From assembly GCF_000227135.1 (NCBI RefSeq), contig NC_018256.1, positions 65,969 through 129,968 of the forward strand: 64,000 nt of DNA. Reading direction: 5' to 3'. Made by a program: the position numbers and the translations under genes. The stretch is from Leishmania donovani (taxonomy: Eukaryota; Euglenozoa; Kinetoplastea; Trypanosomatida; Trypanosomatidae). Positions 1 to 10,308 of this stretch are shown in pieces. Position 1 is the stretch's first letter, and each line of letters starts with the position of its first letter. Under the pieces are notes generated by a model, which was given only the letters and a program-made list of their open reading frames with translations, was not told the DNA's origin and did no database searches.

Positions 1-2450
1 TACGGCAGCGCCTTGGCGCGTCGCACCATGTCCTCGCGGACCGTGTCGGCCAAAGCGTCGGCGATAGTCCAGAGCTGCTGCTGCGTCACCCAGCATGCCA
101 TCCGGAACGTGCAGCCGCCATCCCCTGGCGCCAAGGTGGCAGCACCGCTGGTGTTGAGTGCCTCAAAGGGCAGGCAGTGCATCGCCGCCTTGGCAACCTC
201 CTCGCACGCCGCATCTCCCCTGAACTGTACGAGCACGGGGTACACGGCGCTCGGGGTGCGCGGCGCTGCATCGTAGGCGACACGCGCGATCTCCTCACAG
301 AGATTTATCATGTCCAGCAGCAGCGCCCACGCAAATATGGCGGTGATGGAGCGTGCGCGGGGGGCAGAGACGTGCGGCTGAAGTCCCTCTGCTTTCTCTA
401 TGCCGGTCGCCACGCGGCGCAGCACGTACTTGTCCAGCGCCTCGCGCACGGCATTGTAGAGATCGACGGCGCTCTGCAGATCTCGGGGGTCGAACAAGGG
501 GACGCCACTGCTACCGAGCCCGCCCTGGAAGGCGGATGATGAGTTGAAGTACGCTTGGGTCCGCGCGGCCGCAGACACGGTGCCGGCGGTGAAGTGCGAA
601 GCTCGGCCGTGCCCCCCCACGCCTCCTCCGTGAGCAAAAGTGTCGGCCGTCACCACCTCGTAGTGGGGTCTCGCCGCCTGCCACGACGATGCCGCCGTTG
701 GGCGCTTCGTCGACCTGACTCCCTCCTCCTCGTACTCACCCGCGGAAGAAGTCCCGGTGCCCCTTGCACGCTCCTGTAAGAGGCCGAGCACGCAGTCCAG
801 CACGGCACCTTCGGCCACGCTCTCGCTGTCTTCTCGGCGAGGGGCAGACACCAACGGCAGCGAGGCGGCGGCAGCCGAGGTGGAGGCAAGAGTGGCCGCC
901 GACGCCACTCCAGGTGCACGAACGCGCGATCCGCGAGACCGGACAGTGTCGCGCACCTGCACAGTGGATGCAATCCTAGCCTGACGAGCAGAGGCGACGA
1001 CATCGGCTGCCTCTTTCACTGAGGCCGGTACACCGTCAGCGAGGGGGCGACTTCTGCTTTGCGCCTGCTCGAGACGATTGTATCCCTTCAGCATCGCGAA
1101 GGCCTTCACTAGCCTCTCCACCGCCTCCGACGCCTCGCGGAGCGAGGATATGCGCGTCTGTTCTGCAGTGGGCCGAGGATGCTCGTACGGCGGGGGCAGC
1201 GGGGGTATCTGCTGAACCGCCTCCTTATCTGTGGGGCTGGTGCGGTACTGCACACCACCAATCATCCACCCGTGTTGCATGTCCGTCGCTTCCTTCGCCG
1301 CCGCCGCCGCGGGTAGGACGGTGGATGGCGTCTCCATACCAGCGGTGGCATTGTTGGGAACAGTCGTAGAAGACCATCCCGGTGGCGGCAGAGCTGGGAG
1401 AGAAAGAGAAGCGCAGGCTTGCGGCGCTGGTGACGTTGTCGGCCCTTTAACGGAGGCAGGCGGCATTGTGGGCAGGGCGGTTGCAGGCGTTGGTATTGAA
1501 GGGACCACTGGCGCCGAGTTGACCGCTGGCGCTGGCGCAAGGGTCGTTTGTGGCTGCTGTCGTTGCGGCTTCTGCTGCTGAAGATGCTGTGAGAGGGTGC
1601 TGAAGACGCTGCTCGCAGCCACGGAGGCCGCCTTCGACGCCACAGTTTTCTGTGGCAACTCCGCCTGCTGCACCGATGTTGACTGGGAAGCTAGAGAGTC
1701 AGCAGCTGGCCGCAGTTCCTCTCCCTCCCTCGGGCTCTCGCCTTCTGCCTCTCTCTTGGCGGTGAGCATCCTGCCCAGCGGGGATGAGAAGCCTTCCACT
1801 CCCCTTCCGATCACGGAGCTATGCCGATGCGACGTTGGCCCCGTCGTGCTGTCGGTGCCGCTGCCACCAAAGGCCACAAAGTGGGAGAGGGCCTCGAAGT
1901 CAACGCCGTTTAGCCCTCGACGACTATGGTCGGCATCGTCGCTGGGGGTCCCTACGAATTCTCCTTGAGCAGCGCACGATGCCTCGAGCGTGGTGGGGTG
2001 TTTAGCCCCGGCGCTGTCAGCCAGACTCGCGCTCCGCTCCTCGCTCTCTATTGCCCCGACCGTCGCGCATGGAGCGAATCCAAGCGGCTTCTCAGAAGCC
2101 AACGCGTTTTGCACAGACCAAATGGACGACGCGTGCAATCCGCTCTCGCTGTCGCCCTTCAGCGCCGATGCCGGCGAAGAGGTGAGTGTCGGCACAGGTA
2201 CCGGTACCGGCACTGGGGATGCAGGCAAGGGTAGAGCCAGATACCGTGCTGTCGGTGACAGTGTTGCGGCGGAGCTCAAAGTCAACACGTCGCTCATTCC
2301 CTTGCCTCCAGAGACGGCATCACCTACGCCGCCAGCGTCGACAGAGCCACCTGAAGTGGCGGTCGTTGAGCTGGTGCGCACCGACATGGTCTCTTCTTCT
2401 TCATCCATCACCGTGGTGGTACTCTCGAAGGAATCCTCGTAGTGCTCCAT
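1..2450 (-). CDS. Large low-complexity protein, unknown function (3' end beyond window)
   Basis: The frame is open from an ATG at 2448-2450 to the left edge, giving 816 visible codons and no stop. An in-frame stop lies just upstream of the ATG, so the start is firm. The N-terminus is acidic (MDEEEE near residue 15). It is followed by a Pro-Val repeat near residue 80, long Ser/Ala/Pro-rich stretches and a Gln-rich patch near residue 295. Two parts look folded: a predicted helix around residues 425-465 (SSLREASEAVERLVKAFAML) and the last ~170 visible residues, which are less biased in composition and contain hydrophobic helices. I recognise no family. The mixture of disorder and short helical islands is common in trypanosomatid conserved hypothetical proteins. 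It is downstream of the SNF2 gene in the same transcription unit. Confidence 0.8.
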   Translation of the reverse strand, partial: MEHYEDSFESTTTVMDEEEETMSVRTSSTTATSGGSVDAGGVGDAVSGGKGMSDVLTLSSAATLSPTARYLALPLPASPVPVPVPVPTLTSSPASALKGDSESGLHASSIWSVQNALASEKPLGFAPCATVGAIESEERSASLADSAGAKHPTTLEASCAAQGEFVGTPSDDADHSRRGLNGVDFEALSHFVAFGGSGTDSTTGPTSHRHSSVIGRGVEGFSSPLGRMLTAKREAEGESPREGEELRPAADSLASQSTSVQQAELPQKTVASKAASVAASSVFSTLSQHLQQQKPQRQQPQTTLAPAPAVNSAPVVPSIPTPATALPTMPPASVKGPTTSPAPQACASLSLPALPPPGWSSTTVPNNATAGMETPSTVLPAAAAAKEATDMQHGWMIGGVQYRTSPTDKEAVQQIPPLPPPYEHPRPTAEQTRISSLREASEAVERLVKAFAMLKGYNRLEQAQSRSRPLADGVPASVKEAADVVASARQARIASTVQVRDTVRSRGSRVRAPGVASAATLASTSAAAASLPLVSAPRREDSESVAEGAVLDCVLGLLQERARGTGTSSAGEYEEEGVRSTKRPTAASSWQAARPHYEVVTADTFAHGGGVGGHGRASHFTAGTVSAAARTQAYFNSSSAFQGGLGSSGVPLFDPRDLQSAVDLYNAVREALDKYVLRRVATGIEKAEGLQPHVSAPRARSITAIFAWALLLDMINLCEEIARVAYDAAPRTPSAVYPVLVQFRGDAACEEVAKAAMHCLPFEALNTSGAATLAPGDGGCTFRMACWVTQQQLWTIADALADTVREDMVRRAKALP

Positions 2451-3709
2451 CGGCGCAATCGGCAGCAGCGTCGATATTCGCAGCGTTGTCACGGTATCCG
2501 TGGTTGAGTCACTCCCTCACCCAGCCGCTACGCCCGGCGCCTGCGCAGCGCGCGCAACAAGCGAGCAGAAGGAAGCGCAACCTCACAGGTTGGCCGAAGG
2601 CGCCCACTACGCCGCTGCGAGAGAGAGAGAGAGAGACAGTGATCTTCGTTCTCAGATGCAGCGCTGCGAGGGGAGGGTGTGCACGTCAGCAGCTCTGTCT
2701 CTTCCAGAGACACCGCGATCGCGGCAGCTTCTTGTCCTCCTTCAGCTGAGTGCCTCTCTTCTTCGCCGTCTGCGTACACGCTTGTGAGGGAGTCTGTGCG
2801 TAACTCCGTCTACGTCTATGGCAAAGATGGGCGAGGAGCGAGAAAGGGCAGGGGAGTTATGTGAAGCTAACGCACGCCCCGTCCCAAGCCTCTCTCGCGG
2901 CCCTGTGGTGGCGCTCTATGTGGCGAGCGTGCGCTTCTTTACTGTGAGGACGTGCGAGTGTACGTCTTCCGGCACTTCAAATCTGCCGTCGACTCGTGTG
3001 TGCGCAGGTGCAGCGATGCCGCGCACGTGTGTTCAGACCCAACGAAGTGGTCGAAACTTGAAGAATGGACGCGAGGAGAGAGGAAGATGAAGGATGGGTT
3101 TGCCCCGCTGCCGCCGGTGAAGCCCCACGCAGAGACGCGCACAGAGCACCACAACAGTTGTGGGCCTTACGTGCTGGTCAAGCAGCAGCACAACGCACGG
3201 ACGCTGCAGCCGTGATGATGCCGACCTAACTCATAGGCGCGGTAGATGAGACAGACGAGTAGGAAGAAGTGGCACGGGCAGCCAACCACAGCGTGCTTCA
3301 CAGCGGTGGCACTGAGGTATAGAGCCTTTCGAACCCTGTCCCGACGACGCGCTGCGCGTGCGAACAGGAGATTCTGGCACGGACGCCTTCGCTGCTCAGT
3401 CTCCCAGTCGCGCTTCTACGCAGATGTCTCGTCTCTCCGGCCTCCCCCCGCGCTCCACCTCGCTTGACGCTCTGCTCCCTCTGGCTTTCAGGCATTCTCT
3501 CCTTTTGCATGTTACACGAAGTGATGTGAGTCGACGCGACTGCTCCTTAGGTGCCGAACCGGTATGCGCACACGGGGCACCGCGCGCGCATGTCGCTCAG
3601 CGCCGCCTCGCACTCCCCTTCCCCCTTTCACCGACCCATCCACCTCTGTCGAAAAGTGTATGGAGGCCGCTGCCACACACACACACACAGGGTCCATCAA
3701 CCCGCCTTG
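2451..3709. other. Intergenic region between the SNF2 gene and the leftmost gene
   Basis: Holds the 3'UTR of the SNF2 gene and the 5'UTR of the next gene, with the splice acceptor at 2615. A short (CA)n run lies near 3674-3690. I see no convincing gene: the open frames are short, low in complexity and have no recognisable motif. Confidence 0.6.
2615..2640 (-). promoter_or_regulatory. Predicted spliced-leader acceptor for the leftmost gene
   Basis: On the minus strand a (TC)n polypyrimidine tract at about 2618-2638 ends in CGCAG. The AG is at 2615-2616, giving a 5'UTR of about 164 nt before the ATG at 2450. Trans-splice sites in this group are typically the first AG after such a tract. Prediction only. 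Confidence 0.6.
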
Positions 3710-6700
3710 CTACGATATGACGCGCACCTGCTGAGATAGCTCCAGTAACTTCTTAAAGAAGATGTCCAGCATGTCGGTCATGCGGTAGCCGGTCATGGTG
3801 GTGTGGGCGACCTGCGAGATCCAACAGGACAGCGGGGGCGGCGGCAGCACCTTTGCACCACTGGCCGCGTCCTCGATGTACACGGTGAGCGTCTCCGCGC
3901 TGTGTGTGCCATACACTTCGCAGAAGGCGATCCAGTACTGGGCGGACCGTTGTTGTTGCACCGCCTCGCTCTCCAACTCCTCCGCCGTGGGGGCGGCCCG
4001 CTCCAGCGTGTTGCCCGCCAGCTCCTCCAGCCACGTCAAGGTGCCATGCTGGCCCCGCGTCACCTCATCTCGCTCCTCCGCGTCCGACTCGCCTCCGTCA
4101 GGGAAGCTTGCGCGATCGCTGGAGTAGACGGAGCTGAACGAGCTGGACGAGCTGTGTTGGGCCGAGAAGGAGGACGACGAAGAGGCAGAGGCGGCGCGAG
4201 AACCGCTACCGCTGCTGCTGCTGCGGCTGCTGCCCATCAGGTACGCTAGTGGGTCCCTGTGCGCCCGCTGTGCGCCGGCGGCGCTGTCGCTGTGAAAAGA
4301 CGACGATGACGTGGACGCGCTAGACCGGCTTCGGCTCCCAGACGAGGAGGAAGCCGCCATCAGCAGGGAGGTCAGAGAGGCAGCATCGTCGGGATCGCTG
4401 CTCACAGCGCCCTTCTGCCGCGCGACCGCACCGGACCCCAGCGCCGCACCACAGGCCGCCACAGACATCGAAGAGGCATACGAGGATGGTAGAGGCTTCT
4501 GACGGCAGTGCTTCAACAGCCGCTCCACGTAGAGAACCTTGACGAGGGCATCGCTGGCGAAGCGCAGAAGCTTGCGCCGTGGCGTCGGGCACTCATCCAG
4601 CAGCAGCTCGTGTGCGTAGGTCAGTCGTTCGCAGCGCGCAAGGTAATGCAACGCCGTGGCAATGAGCATGAGGGGCATAGCCACAAACTGCGTGAGTGTG
4701 CTGGGGTGCACAAAGTCGGCAAACGCCTGCGCAAGGCGCTGTCGCAGGTGCTCGCGCACATTCGTGTGCGACGCGAGTCGGCCGTTGGCCAGCAACACTC
4801 GCCGCAACGCCTCAACGTCACCGCCGGTTCCCATCTGCAGCCCGAGCAGCCGTACCAGTCGCGGCGGGTACTCGCTCAGGAAAGCCTGCACCCCCTCCTC
4901 CATGGTGCGGCGCACGAACTCGAATACGGCCTGTGACGTGTGCACCTCCCGCAAGGCCGCACTGACATCAGCGCACTCGGCCGGCGAGAAGGACACGGCG
5001 AAGCTCTTGGTGATGGAGAAGGCATCGAGCAGGTTGGCCACCACGGAGAGCTGGTAGAGCACGGTCTGCTGTTGCGTGCGGGGGTCGGCACGCACCTCGA
5101 ACTCGGCGTTGTAGTGGCAGCGCGGGCACTCCAGGTGCGTCGCGTCGAGCCGTTGCAGCAGCGGGCTGCGGCACCGCGCACAGCCGTACATGTGCTGTCC
5201 TTGTCGGTAGGAGGGCAGTCGGAGAAGTTCCGCCACTTGGGCGAGCGGCAGCAGACCTTCCATGTGCGCCCTCGACGCTGCACTGTAGGCGCGCCCCACG
5301 CGCATTTCTTCGCGCTCCAGCTGGAGATGCTGCGGCGGTAGCGCGAAGCCCTCGTAAGGGGGCCACTGCTCCTCAAGACAGCTCGTCATGGCGGTCAGCA
5401 CGGACTGCGCCAACGCCGCAAGCGCCTCAGCGAATGCGCCGTCGTCGTCCCACCTCGAGGGCGCGCGACCACCGTCCTCTCCCTCAGCCGTCCCCTCGTC
5501 CTCCGCGCTGTCGCTATCGTCGTCGATTCTGCCTGGCGTGATGCCCAGCAACGTCGCCAGCGCTTCCAGGGCGGCCTCGCTAAGGGCGAGGCGCCCATCC
5601 ACGAACCACAGCTTCTGCAAGCCGCGCAACAAGCAGAAGCCGACAAACGGGCGGTCGCAGCCCAGCTCCGTCGCGACGTACGTTGCCTCTACGGACGACA
5701 TGGACTTGAACAGGGAGACCGGAGTGAAGAGCAGGGCCTCCTCGAGAGGGCTTCGAGTGGGCAGAGCCGTGTCTCGTGTCCGACGTCGGGTGGCAGCAGG
5801 AACACGACTGGCAAGATAGGTGCGCAGCTTCAGGTACGAGCTGCTCTGCAGCAGCGTGCGGAACAAGTCGGCGGCGCCGGCCTGGTAGCAGAGCAGGAGC
5901 ACCTCCGCCAGGAACCGCGGCGGCGGACGTTTTTCCAGCACCGGTGCGAGAAGCGGCTGTAGTCGCTGACACATGCTCTGGTCCAGCGTGCGCACTTCCG
6001 ATACCGTATCGCTTTCACTGACCGCCTCCTCACGGGCGCGCAAGACGTGCGTGATCACGAGATGGGCTGCCTGCCGCGCCGCGTCCACGAGCTCTGCCTC
6101 GCACGCGTCCAGCAGACTCACGTCCTCCCGCGCGTGCGCGGGAGGAGCACCTCCGCTGGGCATTTGCAGCGGAATCGCAACAGACGCGCGCGACTTGTGC
6201 GCTGCGTCCTCAAAGCGGCGCCCGCGTTCGCGAATCACGTCATCCTCGTTATGAAGCAGCAGCACCGATTGCGGGATCACAGTGTAGAGGTAGGCCTTTT
6301 CCTCCGGGTGCGCGCGCAGGACACGGGCCGCGATCGGGCACTGGGTCTCGCACACCTCAAGAGCGTACTCCAGCCGGCGACTGCTCGCCAGCGTCTCCTT
6401 CAGCGCCGGCCGCGACTGCTGCAGAGTCGCCTGCTCATCTGTGGCGAGGCTCGACCCATCATCCGGTAGAGGGACTGCGCACGGATAGCGGAAGTAGCTG
6501 CGCGTCTGATGGCGCTGCTGCCGGCGCGGGTCGCTGATGTCGGCGATCTTCTTCTGCAGCCACGACCTCTGCAACGCGTAGGCAAAGACAATGTGCTCGG
6601 ACGTGCCCCACGTGGCCAGCCGGTAGATGTTCACCGGCCGCAGCTGCCCGTAGCGATATAGTCGGTACGTGGCCTGCACGTCATCCGTCGGGTTCCAGCT

Positions 6701-8455
6701 CACGTCGAGGAGGATGCAGTGACTGGCAGCGGTGAGCTTGATGCCAACGCCACCCGCGCGGACGGAGCACAGCAACACACGACACGTGTCATTGCTTTGA
6801 AGCTCACTGATGCAGCGGCACCGCTCTGCGTCAGAGGCGGCCCCGGTCAAGGATGGCGCCGAAATCCCTTCGCGTGCCAGCAACTGCCCCATCAGTCGCA
6901 GGTGACTCAAGTATTGCGAGAAGATGACGACCTTCTCGCGCTGCTCGCGCACAATGTGCACGGTAAGGTGGAAAGCGAAACTCAGCTTCGGGGACACGGA
7001 AACATCCACGCCGGTGAGGGCCGCCGCGGGCAGGGTCGGAGGGGCCGCTGGCGTTGCGTCCTCATCCTCGTCGTCACCGTCCTCCTCGCCGTCCTTACAG
7101 GAGGCAAGGGTGGTGCTGCTGCTCGGCACCTCCAGTTCCGATAGGACGGGATGCAGGCATATGTGTGACGCGACGTGGTGCAGCCGCAGTACCGAGTCTC
7201 CCTTTTCTCCAGCGGCGACCTGCGTGTGGAAGTACTTCAGCATCGCCCTGTACGCCGCCTCCTGCGCTGCGGAGAGCCTGAAAAAGAATAGGAACTCGCG
7301 TCGCGGCGGCAGGGTGGCTGCCAGCACCTCCGGTCCGCAGTGGTGCGCCGAGTCGGCGAAGTACCTGCGCAAAGACGCCACGCACCGCTGCATCTCGAGA
7401 AACTGCGGGTACGTGGCGTCCACGCACTGTCCTCTCTCGATCGGTGCGATGAAGTGCTTGTGAAAGAGCTGGGTGTCAAGCTCGCGGCCGGTGATGATGG
7501 ACTGCATCGTGTTGTACTCCTCGAGGTGGTTCTGCAGCGGGGTGCCCGTGAGTGCCAGCCGAAGCTGGATGTTGCGGATGTGCTGCGTCAACGCCGTCAC
7601 CAGGTTCGAGCTGCTGCGGCGTAGCCGATGCGCCTCGTCGAGGATAACGAGGTCAGCGGTCTCAATGATGTCCAGTAGCCGCACCTCCTGAAAAAGCGGA
7701 AGATGGAGTCGCAGGCGATCCAGCAATGACCACACGCGGGGCCATTTGTTGGTGGGGTTGCTGCGATACTGCGTCTGTGCGTACTGTAGAATGCGCTGGT
7801 ACTCCTCGTAGCCTAGCAGCAGCAAGCCTCCCTCTTGATAGAAAGAGAGCAGCACGTCCTCGATAGAGCGGCCGCTGGTGCCACGGTGCGTTGCACTGAG
7901 GGAGAAGCCCATCGCACTGGGCACGTAGGAGTTGATCTTCATAGTTCCCGCATACCGCGGCTGGATCCACTCCGAAATGGATGCCTGCCAATGCAACACG
8001 CAGCTGCGAGGGCACAGGACAAGCACACGGAGTGCAGGGCACACGGCACCTTTCAGCGCGACGCTTGAAGCGGCAGCGGCAGAGGCGCTCCCGAGCTGCT
8101 GCTGACGCACTCGCTCGCGCTTCATTGCCATCAGCAGCGCCTGTGCCTGGAACAGCAGCACGAAGGAGAGGGAGGTGAGCGTCTTACCAAGACCCATCGA
8201 GTGCGCCAGAATGGCGCCAAACACTTCTTGATAAAGCCGAGTGCGCTGCTCGATCGTGGAGGAGAAGGTTCGAGCAGCCATGCGCAGCGCGCCGTCCAGC
8301 ACGAGACGCCTCCAAATAAATTCCAATGCACTTACCTGGTGAGGGCGCAGCACGCTCTCCATCACCGGGGGAAGCTCCAGCGCGCCATGTGGAGGCCTGC
8401 TGCCGTCGGCGCCGCCGCTCATGCTGCTGCCAGCATCGGTGTCGTTAGCGCTCAT
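3710..8455 (-). CDS. SNF2-family ATPase/helicase, ATRX-like
   Basis: A 1581-residue DNA-dependent ATPase of the Swi2/Snf2 superfamily, expected to remodel chromatin or act in DNA repair in the nucleus. Motif I is MGLGKT (GLGKT about residues 88-92) and motif II is DEAH (about 273-276). Motif III is LALTGTPLQN (~300), followed by the helicase-C motifs VVIFSQYLSHL (~508), RAGGVGIKL (~567) and YRLYRYGQ (~602). DEAH and the RYGQ form of motif VI resemble the ATRX/ARIP4/Rad54-like branch. An acidic insert lies near 450-475. The ~950-residue C-terminal half matches no family I know. It contains a four-cysteine zinc ribbon (CARC ... CPRC, ~1088-1112) and a Ser-rich stretch at ~1372-1455. The frame stays open upstream to 8566 but has no ATG before 8455, so the start is MSANDTD. 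The stop is TAG at 3710-3712. Confidence 0.88.
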   Translation of the reverse strand: MSANDTDAGSSMSGGADGSRPPHGALELPPVMESVLRPHQVSALEFIWRRLVLDGALRMAARTFSSTIEQRTRLYQEVFGAILAHSMGLGKTLTSLSFVLLFQAQALLMAMKRERVRQQQLGSASAAAASSVALKGAVCPALRVLVLCPRSCVLHWQASISEWIQPRYAGTMKINSYVPSAMGFSLSATHRGTSGRSIEDVLLSFYQEGGLLLLGYEEYQRILQYAQTQYRSNPTNKWPRVWSLLDRLRLHLPLFQEVRLLDIIETADLVILDEAHRLRRSSSNLVTALTQHIRNIQLRLALTGTPLQNHLEEYNTMQSIITGRELDTQLFHKHFIAPIERGQCVDATYPQFLEMQRCVASLRRYFADSAHHCGPEVLAATLPPRREFLFFFRLSAAQEAAYRAMLKYFHTQVAAGEKGDSVLRLHHVASHICLHPVLSELEVPSSSTTLASCKDGEEDGDDEDEDATPAAPPTLPAAALTGVDVSVSPKLSFAFHLTVHIVREQREKVVIFSQYLSHLRLMGQLLAREGISAPSLTGAASDAERCRCISELQSNDTCRVLLCSVRAGGVGIKLTAASHCILLDVSWNPTDDVQATYRLYRYGQLRPVNIYRLATWGTSEHIVFAYALQRSWLQKKIADISDPRRQQRHQTRSYFRYPCAVPLPDDGSSLATDEQATLQQSRPALKETLASSRRLEYALEVCETQCPIAARVLRAHPEEKAYLYTVIPQSVLLLHNEDDVIRERGRRFEDAAHKSRASVAIPLQMPSGGAPPAHAREDVSLLDACEAELVDAARQAAHLVITHVLRAREEAVSESDTVSEVRTLDQSMCQRLQPLLAPVLEKRPPPRFLAEVLLLCYQAGAADLFRTLLQSSSYLKLRTYLASRVPAATRRRTRDTALPTRSPLEEALLFTPVSLFKSMSSVEATYVATELGCDRPFVGFCLLRGLQKLWFVDGRLALSEAALEALATLLGITPGRIDDDSDSAEDEGTAEGEDGGRAPSRWDDDGAFAEALAALAQSVLTAMTSCLEEQWPPYEGFALPPQHLQLEREEMRVGRAYSAASRAHMEGLLPLAQVAELLRLPSYRQGQHMYGCARCRSPLLQRLDATHLECPRCHYNAEFEVRADPRTQQQTVLYQLSVVANLLDAFSITKSFAVSFSPAECADVSAALREVHTSQAVFEFVRRTMEEGVQAFLSEYPPRLVRLLGLQMGTGGDVEALRRVLLANGRLASHTNVREHLRQRLAQAFADFVHPSTLTQFVAMPLMLIATALHYLARCERLTYAHELLLDECPTPRRKLLRFASDALVKVLYVERLLKHCRQKPLPSSYASSMSVAACGAALGSGAVARQKGAVSSDPDDAASLTSLLMAASSSSGSRSRSSASTSSSSFHSDSAAGAQRAHRDPLAYLMGSSRSSSSGSGSRAASASSSSSFSAQHSSSSSFSSVYSSDRASFPDGGESDAEERDEVTRGQHGTLTWLEELAGNTLERAAPTAEELESEAVQQQRSAQYWIAFCEVYGTHSAETLTVYIEDAASGAKVLPPPPLSCWISQVAHTTMTGYRMTDMLDIFFKKLLELSQQVRVIS

Positions 8456-9504
8456 GCCAAACTCGTGGCCCACGCCCTCTTCGCGGATCAAGAGATCGAA
8501 GATGGGAGAGGCACAGAGCAGCAGCCATGCACGAGCAACACACAGAGCGAGGAAAGCGTCGGCCAAGTTCGCAGAGATTTAGTGCAGTCTTACTTGGCAA
8601 TGAGGAGAGGAGCGGAGCGGAAGCGAGGGAGAGTCGGAAGGGGGGAAGGGGGGGGAGGTAGAGAAGAGAACAGTGAACAGCGGGAGGCACAGCCGCCCAA
8701 GCACGCATGCGCATGGCGGAGCCCTATGCACTACCTACACAGCAAAAGAGAGGGGGGCAGCATCTATTCGGAGGGGGTCGAGTTCCGCCTGCTTGAGGAG
8801 CTTAACGGGAGAACATGGCAGTCAAGCGACAAGGTCGCAACGCACACATGCGAGCGGGCGCGACAGAGCCGTGAATCGCCGCCGTCGCCGTGTGGAAGCA
8901 TGTGCACACGCGTGCGGTGAGGCGCTCGTTGTGTCGTCTGCGCTTCGGTCTGTCGGTCTAACCAAGAGACCGACAGAGACAGCATGTGCAGGCCCATCCC
9001 TTCCCAAACGTGTACACGCGGCTTATGCGTAAAACTCAAGGCACCCCCGAAACACAGCAATAACGAAAGAGAGAGGGAAGGTGGAGCGCCTATGCACAGC
9101 GTGCGTGCGTTCATCGGGGACTGTGGGACAGCGACAGCGAGAGACAACGTGTCTGCGGAGGCGGAGGGGTGAGAGGGGAAAATGGGGTGCCGCGGTCCAT
9201 CAGCGATGGTATCAAGCACGCCCACCTCTTGCGCCAATCCACTCAGCCTTTGGAGAAGCGGCGTTTCGCCGTCCATCACACCCTCCTCATCTCTCCCCAC
9301 CCCACCCCCGGGACAAGTCGGCAGCTTCACAGGGACGTTCCAGATAGGAAGCACGGGAAAAAAGAAAAACAGAAGCGTGAAGCGGCTACACCGCACACGA
9401 GCACCAAAGTGTTCGTTGACCCCCTTCTGCAAGCTCATTCGTTCTTACGGGCCCTCCCTCCGTCACGGGTCGACAGCCCTGTACATGTTCCTTACCGATA
9501 CGCG
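8456..9504. other. Intergenic region
   Basis: Contains the 5'UTR and splice site of the SNF2 gene and the 3'UTR of the upstream signal-peptide protein. An ATG-started minus-strand frame at 8764-9438 is Ser/Leu/Thr-biased and has no recognisable domain; I do not call it a gene. Confidence 0.55.
8593..8670 (-). promoter_or_regulatory. Predicted spliced-leader acceptor for the SNF2 gene
   Basis: A long pyrimidine tract on the minus strand (8603-8670) is followed by the first AG at 8593-8594, 137 nt before the ATG at 8455. Its position supports a start at 8455, because the acceptor lies close upstream and no earlier in-frame ATG exists. Confidence 0.55.
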
Positions 9505-10308
9505 TCAGTCCTGATGTCGGCGCGCCTGTGCTTGCTGCGCAGCCGCCTGTAGCTGTGGCCCGTAGTGCCGAATCAACAAGTAGAAGGTGAGCGCAAGAAC
9601 GATAAGAGGCAGACACATCACCACGACACATGCGGCGTAAGCGACGGCGCCAGGGACGAGGTCTGCAGCGCCAGCGGTGTACTCGTACACGCTCCACGGC
9701 GCGGCCCACAGCGCGTAGTAGAGAACCGCGAAGGGGTAGAGAATGACGAAGCCGATGACCCAGTTTCCAATAAAGCCCATGATGATGTCGGAGAAGCTCT
9801 CCGCTTCGCCGAGGCTGAAGAGGGAGGAGTACCAAGCGTTGTCGTAGCTGAGCGATTGCACGGTCTTGATAGACTCCGAGATGGTGCGCTTCTGCTCCTG
9901 CGCAAAGTGCAGCGAGACGACGCCGTAGAGCGGCTTCAGCTTCGCCATGATGAGGCGCTCTTGCTCCTTTAGGGCCTTCACCTCCACCAACGTTCTGCGG
10001 TAATCCTCATCAAGCAAGCGTATCGTCGCCTTGTCCTGTGGTCGTGTGTAGAAGAAGCCCTGCTTGGCACGGGCAGACTCCAACGCTGCCTCCGCCTGGT
10101 AGAGTTTGTTGTACGCCCTCGTCAGCTCGCCCTGGCGGAGGATGTTGACCTCACGCTCCCAAAACTGGATTTGTTCATGCTTCGCACGCTTCGCCATGGC
10201 CTTGGCGTCTTCGCTGCTATCCCACGCGTCGACTGAGCTTGCGCTTGCCAGCAAGCAAAGCAGCAGTAGCAGCGTCGCCACAGTCGTCGGTCGTTGTCTG
10301 GCCATCAT
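9505..10308 (-). CDS. Signal-peptide protein with coiled coil and two C-terminal TM segments
   Basis: A 267-residue protein of unknown function. It starts with tandem methionines at 10308 and 10305; upstream the frame stays open only through a GTG-led extension. Residues 1-28 form a classic signal peptide (a run of Leu followed by SASSVDAW). Residues ~35-150 are charged and heptad-like, suggesting a lumenal coiled coil. Two strong hydrophobic segments follow at ~175-200 and ~222-246. The tail is Gln/Ala-rich (QLQAAAQQAQARRHQD). The topology suggests a membrane protein of the secretory pathway with a lumenal coiled-coil domain and a short helical hairpin. No catalytic motif is seen. Confidence 0.75.
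   Translation of the reverse strand: MMARQRPTTVATLLLLLCLLASASSVDAWDSSEDAKAMAKRAKHEQIQFWEREVNILRQGELTRAYNKLYQAEAALESARAKQGFFYTRPQDKATIRLLDEDYRRTLVEVKALKEQERLIMAKLKPLYGVVSLHFAQEQKRTISESIKTVQSLSYDNAWYSSLFSLGEAESFSDIIMGFIGNWVIGFVILYPFAVLYYALWAAPWSVYEYTAGAADLVPGAVAYAACVVVMCLPLIVLALTFYLLIRHYGPQLQAAAQQAQARRHQD

Noticed and set aside
8764..9438. ATG-started minus-strand frame of 224 codons between the SNF2 gene and the signal-peptide gene
   Set aside because: Biased toward Ser, Leu, Pro and Thr-His repeats, with no domain, and located where the neighbouring UTRs are expected.
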